DNA of 8,707 nucleotides from an uncultured Bryobacteraceae bacterium (lineage in GTDB: Bacteria > Acidobacteriota > Terriglobia > Bryobacterales > Bryobacteraceae). The notes below the pieces were generated by a model that saw only the letters and a program-made list of their open reading frames with translations, ran no database searches and was not told where the DNA came from. This document shows positions 1 through 6,852 of the stretch, piece after piece (position 1 is the stretch's first letter; every line of letters starts with the position of its first letter). The stretch covers positions 1 through 8,707 of the forward strand of contig CAKZVG010000530.1 in NCBI GenBank assembly GCA_937921835.1, in the 5' to 3' direction. Made by a program: the position numbers and the translations under genes.

Positions 1-498
1 CAGGTTCACCACCAGGTCATAGAGCACCGGGTCGTTCCAGTCGACGCCGTAGAGATACTGCGTCCACCTGCGCCGGTCCTGGTCCGCCTTCTCGATGTAG
101 TCGACCGCGTCCTGGCGGCTGAATCCCAGGTGCTCGCATGCCTTCCGGATGCGCGACTCCAGCGGAGCGATGATGCGCACGCGCAACACCGGCGCCCCGC
201 CGCCCAGCAGCAGATGGCCCGCGTTGCCGTGATAGATCGTGCGGCCCTCGCGCACCTCCTCGGCCAGCGCCGCCTGCATCAGCACCAGGTACAGGTAGCG
301 CTTCTGCCGCAGGCGCTCCAGCAGCGTCGGCGGCTTCCGCAGCGCATCGAGCAACTCCTCCTGCGATACGCCCTGCGCCGCCGCCCGCTCGACGATGACG
401 TCGCGGTCGACGCAACGGAACTCCAGCCGCCTGGCGAGGCACTCGGCGATGGTCTTGCCGCCGCTGAAGGTGCCCCGCGAAATCGTGATGACCGACAC
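1..498 (-). CDS. Cytidylate kinase-like P-loop protein (partial, 3' end outside window)
   Basis: Only the first 166 codons are present; the frame runs open to the left edge. The reading starts at a GTG (498-496), preceded on the minus strand by AGGAG (512-508) at normal spacing. The protein opens with a beta-strand and a Walker A motif G-T-F-S-G-G-K-T (residues 9-16), followed by a CVDRD segment near residue 30. The visible part ends with a DWNDPxLYDLVVN stretch, which together with the P-loop is characteristic of the cytidylate-kinase-like family (phosphotransfer to a nucleotide-like substrate; true substrate unknown for most members). It lies 34 bases after the CGGC gene, so it is probably the fourth gene of the leftward redox operon. 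It is unlikely to be the housekeeping Cmk: the family is distinct and the context is electron transfer. A regulatory or nucleotide-sensing role is inference only. Confidence 0.8.
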   Translation of the reverse strand, partial: MSVITISRGTFSGGKTIAECLARRLEFRCVDRDVIVERAAAQGVSQEELLDALRKPPTLLERLRQKRYLYLVLMQAALAEEVREGRTIYHGNAGHLLLGGGAPVLRVRIIAPLESRIRKACEHLGFSRQDAVDYIEKADQDRRRWTQYLYGVDWNDPVLYDLVVNL

Positions 499-532
499 AA
501 ATGCCTTCTCCTGATCGCTGTCCGGGACGGCG

Positions 533-889
533 TCAGTAGGAATGCGTGCCCAGCACGACTTCGACGCCAAACCGTTTTTCGAGGATCACCTTCATTGTAT
601 CCGGATCGATGGGGCACTCGGCCGTCTCCATGGCCGCCTTCATGCAGGTGCCGAAGTGGACCACGTCAATGGCGCGCTCCAGCCCCTTGGCGGTCTCCAT
701 CAGCAGCTTCATGCGTGGCGCCGCCAACCCCGGGCAGTCCCCGCAATCGGTCATCGCCACCAGGTCGATGTCGTCCTGATAGCGGGCGAACTCCCCGTTC
801 TTCTCCCGGATGGCCTTGAAGCACTTCGCGCACCCCACGCAGGAGTGGTCCTTGATGCGCTGGCAGTAGAGAATTGCGACTCGCGGCAT
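533..889 (-). CDS. Small Cys-rich CGGC-domain-type protein
   Basis: A 118-residue soluble protein with eight cysteines: C9, C17, C20, C23, C49, C52, C82 and C92. The N-terminus has C-x7-C-x2-C-x2-C, the middle has a CGDCPG segment (49-54), and the C-terminal half has a hydrophobic strand ending FGTC followed by ECPI. This layout fits the CGGC-domain family of putative metal-binding proteins, whose biochemical role is not established. No signal peptide or membrane segment is seen, so it should be cytoplasmic. The ATG at 889 is 13 bases after the stop of the HdrD-like gene and has only a weak purine-rich Shine-Dalgarno (AAGAAAGA), so it probably depends on read-through translation. Its place directly behind an HdrD/DsrK-like gene suggests a thiol or Fe-S redox partner of that subunit; this is inference. 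A metallochaperone or cluster-assembly role is the main alternative. Confidence 0.82.
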   Translation of the reverse strand: MPRVAILYCQRIKDHSCVGCAKCFKAIREKNGEFARYQDDIDLVAMTDCGDCPGLAAPRMKLLMETAKGLERAIDVVHFGTCMKAAMETAECPIDPDTMKVILEKRFGVEVVLGTHSY

Positions 890-902
890 GGGTGCGTCTT
901 TC

Positions 903-2510
903 TTAGTGCCATTCCCATTCGATGAAGCCCGGTTTCACGTCCTCCATCGCGTTGACGATCAATTCCACCAGCCCGCCGTAGAGAATCCTGTGCTTGTTCC
1001 ACAGGTCGTAGTAAGCGAGCAGGTCCCGGAACTGGCCCTTGCAGTTGCTGCATGGCGCGCAGACGTACTTCGGGGTCTCCGGCTCGAGGCAGTCCTGAAA
1101 CGCCTTCAGGATCTGCTCCAGCTTCTTGCGCCCCGAGACGTGGAAGCGCCAGTCGGCGAAGTTGTTGGGGCTCATGATGGCGAAGCCGCTGCCGCCGCCG
1201 CAGCAGTAGTTGTCCACCCCGTGCGGCTCCATCTCGCGGAAGCGCGGGCAGATCTTGCGCACGATCTCGCGCTGCGGCTCCACCACGCCCATCAGCCGCA
1301 CGACGTTGCAGGGGTCGTGCAGCGTCACCGGGAAGTCGTTGCGCGAGGGGTCGAGCTTGAGCTTTCCGCTCATGACGATGTCGCGCAGCAGCGTCAGCGA
1401 ACTCTCGCGCGGGATGTTGAACTCGCCCGTGAGAATCCGGTCCGCGATCACCGACAGCGCCTTGTGCGCGTGCCCGCACTCGCCCAGAACGATCTTCTTC
1501 ACCTTCAGTTTGCGCGCCGCCTCGGCGTGCTTCAGCGCCACGCGCGCGAACTGCGCGTCGTCGTACCACAGCCCGTAGTTGATCGAATCGTAGGCCGCGA
1601 TCTCCGACGACAGCGTCCAGGTGATGCCCGCCGCGTTGAGCACCACCGCGAAGGCGCCCGGGTTCTCCGGCCAGGCCAGGATCTCGCCCGCGTTGTGGAT
1701 CAGCAGCACGTCGGCCCCCTCCACATCCCAGGGCGTCTTCACTTCGATGCCGGTCTTTTCGCTGATGTCCTCGTCGATGAACTCGATGTTGTCGCGCACC
1801 ACCTGGGGCGTCATGCCGGTCGAGGATCCCACCTTGAGTTGCAGCATCGAGCCGTTGTCGTGGATCTCCTTGGGCGCGATCCCCATCTCCATGCTGAACA
1901 GCTTGCGCAACTCGTGCGCCACCAGCCCGTTGTCGGCCCCGATCGGGCACGTCTGCGCGCAGCGCCGGCAAAGATTGCAGCGGTAGGAGAGCTCGATCAG
2001 GCGCGCGATCAGCGGCCAGTTCAGCTTGATGTCCCCATGCTGGAACGCCGACAGCAGGTTGCCGTCCTTGACGTACTTGAAATACAACCGCCGCAGGATC
2101 TCCGAGCGGAACGCCGGCCGGTATAGCGCGTTGTTGCCGCTGGCCTCGAAAATGTGGCAGGCGTCCGAGCAGGTATGGCAGCGCGCGCAATGCTCCATCG
2201 TCAGGATCAGCGGTTGCAGAAAGGTCCAGTTGTTCTCGGCGCTGAACAGCTTCTGGAGTCCGCTCAGAAACTTCGTGATCAGCTCGTTCTCTTCTTCCTT
2301 CGTCTTCGGCCGCGGGACGTTCACCGCGCAGGTGTTGTCCAGCCCACATTCGAACTTGTCGAGCGCCTGTTGCGCCAGCGCCGCCCAGGCGCGGTCCTTC
2401 GCCGGATCGTCAAGCGGCGCGGGCAGCGGCATCAGGTCGCTGTTTTCGATTTGCGTCAACGGCTCGCGGTCCTCGCGCGACATGTCGGAAAGCTTCACCG
2501 GTTTGCTCAT
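903..2510 (-). CDS. HdrD/DsrK/HmcF-like iron-sulfur protein with CCG domains (left copy)
   Basis: A 535-residue cytoplasmic Fe-S protein of the heterodisulfide-reductase-D/DsrK/TmcB/HmcF family. Two full [4Fe-4S] motifs are visible: C108-x2-C111-x2-C114-x3-C118 and C178-x2-C181-x2-C184-x3-C188-P. The C-terminal half carries CCG-type elements: GECGH (C345), HDPCN (C401), CCGGG (C436-C437) and CAPCSNC (C484, C487, C490), which in the family bind the noncubane cluster where disulfide or thiol chemistry occurs. No membrane segment is seen. The ATG at 2510 overlaps the stop of the upstream cytochrome b by four bases (ATGA) and has GGGAGG six bases upstream. A longer in-frame reading to about 3272 exists but only shadows the cytochrome b gene. 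It is expected to pair with that cytochrome b as an HdrDE/DsrMK-like quinone-linked module. The substrate cannot be read from sequence. An extension of about 100 residues precedes the first cluster. Confidence 0.93.
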   Translation of the reverse strand: MSKPVKLSDMSREDREPLTQIENSDLMPLPAPLDDPAKDRAWAALAQQALDKFECGLDNTCAVNVPRPKTKEEENELITKFLSGLQKLFSAENNWTFLQPLILTMEHCARCHTCSDACHIFEASGNNALYRPAFRSEILRRLYFKYVKDGNLLSAFQHGDIKLNWPLIARLIELSYRCNLCRRCAQTCPIGADNGLVAHELRKLFSMEMGIAPKEIHDNGSMLQLKVGSSTGMTPQVVRDNIEFIDEDISEKTGIEVKTPWDVEGADVLLIHNAGEILAWPENPGAFAVVLNAAGITWTLSSEIAAYDSINYGLWYDDAQFARVALKHAEAARKLKVKKIVLGECGHAHKALSVIADRILTGEFNIPRESSLTLLRDIVMSGKLKLDPSRNDFPVTLHDPCNVVRLMGVVEPQREIVRKICPRFREMEPHGVDNYCCGGGSGFAIMSPNNFADWRFHVSGRKKLEQILKAFQDCLEPETPKYVCAPCSNCKGQFRDLLAYYDLWNKHRILYGGLVELIVNAMEDVKPGFIEWEWH

Positions 2511-3454
2511 CGCTTGCCTCCCTTGGCCGGTTTGTCCGCCGGAGCCGAGGCCGCGATCTCGGCCCAGGTCTTCACCCCGTCGGCGCCCACGTGCCGCGCC
2601 GCCCAGGACGGCCGGTACGTCAGATAGCGCGCCACCTTGGCCTCCAGTCCCCGGCGCTTCTCCACCGGAGCGTCGTCCCAGCGGATGGAATGATAGGTGA
2701 AGTACTTGGCGATAAAGTGCGACATGTGGGTGAAGGGAATGTAGGCCGCCAGCGCGAAGCCCAACACCGCCGCCACCGCCATCGCCGGCGGCACCGCCAG
2801 AGTGGTGTCGAAGGCCAGCAGCCCGCGCGCGAATTCGAGCCCCGTCACCGTCCTGGCCGGACGCAGCGCGTACGTCCCCAGCAGCGCCGCGAAGGCCGCC
2901 GCGAAGAATATCAGGTTGAAGAAATCCGCCGGCGTCGTAAAGCCGCGCAGATCCCCGTCCGCCACCCGCCGGACCAGCAATCCGATGGCGCCCGCGATCA
3001 CCAGTACCGCGCCCGCCACTCCCGCCGCCTGATACGCCAGGGTCCACAGCCCGCCCGCGGCTCCGCCCGCAAGCTGCGGCGCCAGGAGCGAAACCACCGC
3101 CCGCAGCCCCAGCAGCGACAACGCCAGCAGGCACAGGTACAGGCCGAAGTGGAACGGGAACGAGCGGAACCACAGCGCCCGGTTGAACTCCCACAGCCCC
3201 TTCAGAAACAGCATCTCCGGCGCCATGACCTTCATCTCTCCGGCCAGGTTCTTTTTCCCCGGCTTCTGCCACCAGTCGGTTTCCTCGAAATAGGACCCGC
3301 CGTGCCCGGCGCGCTCGGGCGCCTCGTGCGGGACTGGATACAACTCCCAGCGCAGGTGCGCCGGAGCGCTCGCGTACTCGATGGCCCGCGCCACCGACCG
3401 CGCCACAAAGATCGCGGCCAGCAGGTAGATCGCCACATATACCATCACTGTCAT
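2507..3454 (-). CDS. NarI/DsrM-like membrane cytochrome b (left copy, probably one haem)
   Basis: A 315-residue inner-membrane protein of the NarI gamma-subunit/DsrM/HmcE/TmcC family, expected to exchange electrons between quinone and the HdrD-like partner. Approximate membrane segments: 3-20, 95-124, 137-161, 177-195 and 220-246. A long hydrophilic loop (about 25-90) follows the first helix, and a cytoplasmic tail (about 255-315) carries the YHSIRWDD stretch seen in DsrM-like proteins. Candidate haem ligands are H102 (FHFG) in helix 2 and H243/H246 (PFTHMSH) at the end of helix 5. The second His pair of two-haem NarI proteins is not seen. The start was set at ATG 3454 because AGGGGG lies just upstream and the hydrophobic helix begins at once; a reading 17 codons longer adds a Gly/Arg/Pro-rich stretch unlike the family. 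It is the first gene of the leftward operon and overlaps the next gene by ATGA. Confidence 0.9.
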   Translation of the reverse strand: MTVMVYVAIYLLAAIFVARSVARAIEYASAPAHLRWELYPVPHEAPERAGHGGSYFEETDWWQKPGKKNLAGEMKVMAPEMLFLKGLWEFNRALWFRSFPFHFGLYLCLLALSLLGLRAVVSLLAPQLAGGAAGGLWTLAYQAAGVAGAVLVIAGAIGLLVRRVADGDLRGFTTPADFFNLIFFAAAFAALLGTYALRPARTVTGLEFARGLLAFDTTLAVPPAMAVAAVLGFALAAYIPFTHMSHFIAKYFTYHSIRWDDAPVEKRRGLEAKVARYLTYRPSWAARHVGADGVKTWAEIAASAPADKPAKGGKR

Positions 3455-3533
3455 GGGATTCCCCCTATCGGCGCCCGGCCCGGGAGCGTCCCTCCCGCGC
3501 CGCATTGCGAGGATTCAAGCATGCCGTCCGCCC

Positions 3534-3576
3534 CCCGGAGCCGCGGGCGGCCCGGCCGTTGCCCGCCCGCTCCGGG
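3534..3576. repeat. GC-rich inverted repeat upstream of the leftward operon
   Basis: CCCGGAGC (3534-3541) and GGGCGG (3545-3550) pair with GCTCCGGG (3569-3576) and CCGCCC (3563-3568), giving a stem of 8 and 6 base pairs with a three-base bulge and a 12-base loop. Neither strand has a following T-run, so it is not a standard intrinsic terminator. If transcribed, it would lie in the 5' leader about 80 bases before the cytochrome b start at 3454. In such GC-rich DNA it could be fortuitous. Confidence 0.35.
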
Positions 3577-3821
3577 ATAATCCTATCCTGGAATACTTTA
3601 ACCCGGTTTAGTCTTGCAGGTCCAGACATTTCCACAGGTTTAAGAATTCCGGGCCTGGAAACCAGCTTATCATGAACGGGCCGTCAATTTTCAGAACCCG
3701 TTGCAACGAAAGATGTTCAACACCCCTTCGCCCAACCGGCGCCGCCCCGTCCCGGCCCCCGACCCCGCCCCGCGACGCGCTGCCGGAATCAGGAAAAGTC
3801 CGGGAAGTTGCGCGCTTCCGG

Positions 3822-3850
3822 TTGTCCGCGCCGGGGAATGGATATATCAT
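3822..3850 (+). promoter_or_regulatory. Candidate sigma70-type promoter of the rightward operon
   Basis: TTGTCC (3822-3827; 4 of 6 to TTGACA) is followed after exactly 17 bases by TATCAT (3845-3850; 5 of 6 to TATAAT), within a local AT-rich patch. A transcript starting near 3857 would have a leader of about 57 bases before the ATG at 3914. The match was found by eye and has no experimental support. Confidence 0.4.
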
Positions 3851-3913
3851 TACTCTAGATGCGAGAAACAAGTAAGGCTCACTCGCATATAGATTCGCCA
3901 GCCGAGGTTCGAC

Positions 3914-5326
3914 ATGCCGCTCAACGACGCGCAGATCGCCCGCGCCCGCGCCATCACCAAGAAACCCGAAGTCGTCGAACGGCAGCGTCTGCCGGTGCGC
4001 TATCACGTGGAGGACCTCGAAGTCCGCGACCGCCCGCGCCGCTTCCTGGAAGCCTTCGCGGCCATTCTCAAGCACACCAACTACGGTCTCGCCCTGGATC
4101 ACTACGTGCGCGTGAGCGCCAAGTGCGCGCGGTGCAGCACCCACTGCCAGGTCTATCTCGCCAGCGGCGATCCGGAGGACATCCCCTGCCACCGCTCGGA
4201 GCTGCTGCTTTCCGTCTACCGCCGCCACTTCACCGTCTCCGGCATCCTGCGCGGCCGCCTGCTCGGCGATCCCGGCCTCACCGACGAACAGATCCAGCAG
4301 ATGGCGGACTCCTTCTACAATTGCACCGCCTGCCGCCGTTGCAGCCTGGAGTGCCCCATGGGGCTCGATCACGGCCTCATCACACACCTTGGCCGCTACA
4401 TCCTTTCGGAAATCGGCATCGCCCCGCGCGCCCTGGTCGTTTCCACCCGCGAACAGCTCCTCGGCGCCAGCGGCAACACCTCCGCCATCCCGATCGCCGC
4501 GCTGCTCGACAACCTTGAATTCATGAGCGAGGAGATCGCCTCCATCAAAAACGTCGAGGTCCGCTTCCCGGTCGATGTCGAAGGCGCCGAGTACCTCTTC
4601 TTCGCTCCCGTCTCGGACTACCTCATGGAAGCCGACACCCTCATGGGCATCGGCGCCCTCTTCCACGCCACCGGCGACTCCTGGACCATCGGCACCGGTT
4701 ATTTCGACGCCATCAACTACGGCCTCTTCTATAACGACCAGATCCTCGAGCACGTGCTCCACAAGATCCGCCGCGAGGCCGAGCGCCTGAAAACCCGCAA
4801 GATCCTGATCGGCGAGTGCGGCCACGCCTCGCGCAGCGCCAAGTACTTCTACCCCGCCTACTGCGGCGGCCCGGACGCGCTGCCCGTCCTCAACATTCTC
4901 GAATACGCCCACGACGCCTGGAAGGCCGGCCGCCTCAAGCTGCGCAACGACATCGTTACCGAAACCGTCACCTACCACGACCCCTGCAACATCGCCCGGC
5001 CCGGCTGGATCGTCGATCAGCCCCGCGAGCTGCTCAAGGCCTTCTGCCCCAACTTCGTCGAAATGACCCCCAACGGCCGCGAGAACATCTGCTGTGGCGG
5101 CGGCGGCGGCACCGTTTCCATCGATGAAATCCGCCCCTTCCGCACCAGCATCGCCGGCGTCGTCAAGGCCGAGCAGATCCGCGCCACCGGCGCCAAATAC
5201 TGCGTTGCCCCCTGCGCCAACTGCAAGAAACAGCTCCGCGAACTCATGCAGGATCAGCAGGTGGACTGCGAAGTGGTGGGGCTGCACGATCTGCTGTTCA
5301 AAGCCCTCGATCTCGAAGGGAGGTAA
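3914..5326 (+). CDS. HdrD/DsrK/HmcF-like iron-sulfur protein with CCG domains (right copy)
   Basis: A 470-residue cytoplasmic Fe-S protein, paralogous to the leftward HdrD-like gene. The second [4Fe-4S] motif is complete (C137-x2-C140-x2-C143-x3-C147-P). The first is altered: CARC-STH-C gives C71, C74 and C78 only, about three residues shorter than the left copy; C92 may supply a fourth ligand. CCG-type elements are GECGH (C302), HDPCN (C358), CCGGGGG (C393-C394) and CVAPCANC (C430, C434, C437). No membrane helix or signal peptide is seen. The ATG at 3914 has GAGG (3904-3907) six bases upstream. It is the first gene of the rightward operon, followed three bases after its stop by the NarI-like gene, matching the DsrK-DsrM or HmcF-HmcE partnership. 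By family it links quinone-side electrons to a cytoplasmic thiol/disulfide or other low-potential partner; the partner is unknown. Confidence 0.93.
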   Translation: MPLNDAQIARARAITKKPEVVERQRLPVRYHVEDLEVRDRPRRFLEAFAAILKHTNYGLALDHYVRVSAKCARCSTHCQVYLASGDPEDIPCHRSELLLSVYRRHFTVSGILRGRLLGDPGLTDEQIQQMADSFYNCTACRRCSLECPMGLDHGLITHLGRYILSEIGIAPRALVVSTREQLLGASGNTSAIPIAALLDNLEFMSEEIASIKNVEVRFPVDVEGAEYLFFAPVSDYLMEADTLMGIGALFHATGDSWTIGTGYFDAINYGLFYNDQILEHVLHKIRREAERLKTRKILIGECGHASRSAKYFYPAYCGGPDALPVLNILEYAHDAWKAGRLKLRNDIVTETVTYHDPCNIARPGWIVDQPRELLKAFCPNFVEMTPNGRENICCGGGGGTVSIDEIRPFRTSIAGVVKAEQIRATGAKYCVAPCANCKKQLRELMQDQQVDCEVVGLHDLLFKALDLEGR

Positions 5327-5329
5327 AGC

Positions 5330-6109
5330 TTGGAAGCCTGGATCGAATTCGGCCGCGGGCCGCTGTTCCGGCTCTCGTTCGCGCTCATGGTCCTCGGCCT
5401 GGCGCGCATTCTGATGCTCACCCTGGTGGGAGTCGCCGAAGCGCTCGGGCGCGCCGCCGACCGCCGCGTCGCCTGCAAGGAAGTCCTCGGGAAAACCCTC
5501 GTCTGGCTGTTTCCCATCCGCCGCCTTTGGACCAAGCGCCCCTTCTATGGCACGCTGTCCTTTCTCTTCCACCTGGGGCTGCTCGTCACGCCGCTCTTCC
5601 TCGCCGCCCACATCCTGCTCGTCCGGGACGCGATTGGCCTGAGCTGGCCCGCCCTGCCGCGGCCAGCGGCCAACTGGCTGACGATCCTCACCGCCGCCGC
5701 CGCGCTGGCGCTGTTTGTGGGCCGCGCCGCGCATGCCGGCTCGCGCGCCCTCAGCCGCCTCCAGGATTACGTCTGGCCGCCGCTGCTGGCCGTCCCCTTC
5801 CTCACCGGCTACTTCTGCGCCAACCTGGCGCTCCCCCCGGCCGCCTACCAGTGGTCGATGTTCCTCCACATCTACGCCGGCTGCCTCATCATGGTCCTCA
5901 TCCCGTTCACCAAGATCGCCCACTGCGTCCTGCTCCCGCTCTCGCAGCTCGTCACCACGGTCTCCTGGAAGTTCGCCCAGGGCGCGGGCGACCGCGTGGC
6001 CGCCACGCTCGGCTGGGAGGACCGCCCCACCTGGGTCCCCAACGCCCGCCTCAACGCTCCCCCGGAGCGCCGCCCCATGGTCCGCAAACGGGAGGTCACC
6101 ACGCTGTGA
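5330..6109 (+). CDS. NarI/DsrM-like membrane cytochrome b (right copy, di-haem)
   Basis: A 259-residue inner-membrane protein of the NarI/DsrM/HmcE family. Five membrane segments are visible at about 14-38, 73-98, 113-132, 148-166 and 176-205. Four histidines lie where NarI places its haem b ligands: H81 and H94 in helix 2, and H180 and H198 in helix 5. The 18-residue gap of the last pair equals that of NarI H187/H205. This predicts two haems b connecting the quinone site to the Fe-S partner. Translation starts at a TTG (5330-5332), chosen because AAGGGAGG (5316-5323) lies just before it, overlapping the end of the preceding gene, and no closer ATG or GTG fits. Its stop overlaps the next gene's GTG start (GTGA at 6106-6109). 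The tail after the last helix is short and basic, probably cytoplasmic. Confidence 0.9.
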   Translation: MEAWIEFGRGPLFRLSFALMVLGLARILMLTLVGVAEALGRAADRRVACKEVLGKTLVWLFPIRRLWTKRPFYGTLSFLFHLGLLVTPLFLAAHILLVRDAIGLSWPALPRPAANWLTILTAAAALALFVGRAAHAGSRALSRLQDYVWPPLLAVPFLTGYFCANLALPPAAYQWSMFLHIYAGCLIMVLIPFTKIAHCVLLPLSQLVTTVSWKFAQGAGDRVAATLGWEDRPTWVPNARLNAPPERRPMVRKREVTTL

Positions 6110-6852
6110 AGCCCGCCATCCTCACCGACGTCACCAAGTGCATCGGCTGCAACGAGTGCGTGCGCGCCTGCAAGAACGCCAACCGCCTGGGTCCCGATCT
6201 TCCGCGCCGCTGGACGCTTGACGACGGCCTTTCCTCGCGCAACTGGTGCTCGGTGGTCGAGGGCCCCGCCAAGGCCCACGTCCGCAAGCAGTGCCGCCAC
6301 TGCCTCGAACCCGCCTGCGCCTCCGCCTGCCCGGTGGGCGCCCTGGTCCGTTCCGGCGCCGGCCCCGTCATCTATCATCCCGAGCGCTGCATGGGCTGCC
6401 GATACTGCATGATGGCCTGCCCCTACGGCATCCCGCGCTACGACTGGGAGCAGGCCGTCCCCTACGTCCGCAAGTGCACCCTCTGCTCGGACCGCTTGCG
6501 CGAGGGCCTACAGCCGGCCTGCACCGCCGCCTGCCCGGTCAAGGCCACCATCTTCGGCGATCGCGGCGAACTGCTCGCCGAAGCGCACGCCCGCATCCGC
6601 GGGAACCCGGCCCGTTACCAGCAGCGCATCTGGGGCGAGACCGACGCCGGCGGAACTTCGGTCCTCTATATCTCCCACGTCGACCTCGCCTTTCTCACCT
6701 CCGGACAGGACCCCGGCCCGCGGCCGCTGCCTGAAACCACCCACCTCGCCATGCACGCCGTCCCCTTCGTCTTCACCGGCGTCGTCGCGGGCATGGCCGG
6801 CCTCCGCTGGGTGATCGAACGCCGCCGGAAGCTGGAGGGCTCCCATGAATAG
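6106..6852 (+). CDS. Four-[4Fe-4S] ferredoxin subunit with C-terminal anchor (DsrO/HmcB/HybA-like)
   Basis: A 248-residue electron-transfer subunit with sixteen cysteines in four groups: C12/C15/C18/C22, C63/C66/C71/C75, C95/C98/C101/C105 and C124/C127/C139/C143. This is the four-cluster arrangement of NrfC/DsrO/HmcB/HybA proteins, which normally dock to an NrfD-type membrane protein. A hydrophobic segment at about 214-236 followed by basic residues looks like a HybA-style C-terminal anchor. The GTG start at 6106 overlaps the previous stop by four bases and has GGGAGG (6090-6095) ten bases upstream. The protein begins directly with the first cluster, so there is no twin-arginine or Sec signal, unlike typical DsrO and HybA; it may face the cytoplasm. 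It overlaps the next gene, its likely partner, by eight bases. Confidence 0.92.
   Translation: MKPAILTDVTKCIGCNECVRACKNANRLGPDLPRRWTLDDGLSSRNWCSVVEGPAKAHVRKQCRHCLEPACASACPVGALVRSGAGPVIYHPERCMGCRYCMMACPYGIPRYDWEQAVPYVRKCTLCSDRLREGLQPACTAACPVKATIFGDRGELLAEAHARIRGNPARYQQRIWGETDAGGTSVLYISHVDLAFLTSGQDPGPRPLPETTHLAMHAVPFVFTGVVAGMAGLRWVIERRRKLEGSHE

Larger units (their letters stand above)
3455..3913. promoter_or_regulatory. Divergent intergenic region between the two redox operons
   Basis: This 459-base stretch separates the two divergent start codons and must hold promoters for both. No convincing gene is seen in it; short frames near 3672-3892 lack a ribosome site and family resemblance. The part from about 3577 to 3720 is clearly more AT-rich than the flanking genes. 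Several small symmetric elements lie in it: a GC-rich inverted repeat (3534-3576), GGATA-N4-TATCC (3575-3588), and an imperfect palindrome TAACCCGGTTTA (3599-3610). They are candidate operator sites, but no known regulator motif was recognised. I found no good minus-strand promoter by eye. Confidence 0.6.

Noticed and set aside
751..2349. Minus-strand frame of 532 codons and plus-strand frame 888-2126
   Set aside because: Both are shadows of the left HdrD-like gene, which alone shows Fe-S motifs in order.
2511..3272. N-terminal extension of the left HdrD-like gene
   Set aside because: The frame is open, but it overlaps the cytochrome b gene and encodes a Gly/Arg/Ala-rich shadow. The ATG at 2510 has a good ribosome site and a classic ATGA overlap.
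3455..3505. 17-codon N-terminal extension of the left cytochrome b
   Set aside because: The added residues are Gly/Arg/Pro/Asp-rich and unlike the family start. The ATG at 3454 follows AGGGGG and leads straight into the first helix.
3534..3576. Inverted repeat as an intrinsic terminator
   Set aside because: No T-run follows on either strand, and it lies between divergent genes where no transcript is expected to end.
3672..3892. Two short plus-strand frames in the intergenic region
   Set aside because: They lack a ribosome site, have Pro/Arg-rich shadow-like composition, and span the candidate promoter of the rightward operon.
3608..5923. Long minus-strand open frame of 771 codons
   Set aside because: It lies antisense to the HdrD-like and NarI-like genes, which have clear family motifs. 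Its Gly/Ala/Asp/Glu-rich composition is typical of the complement of GC-rich genes, and it crosses the intergenic region.
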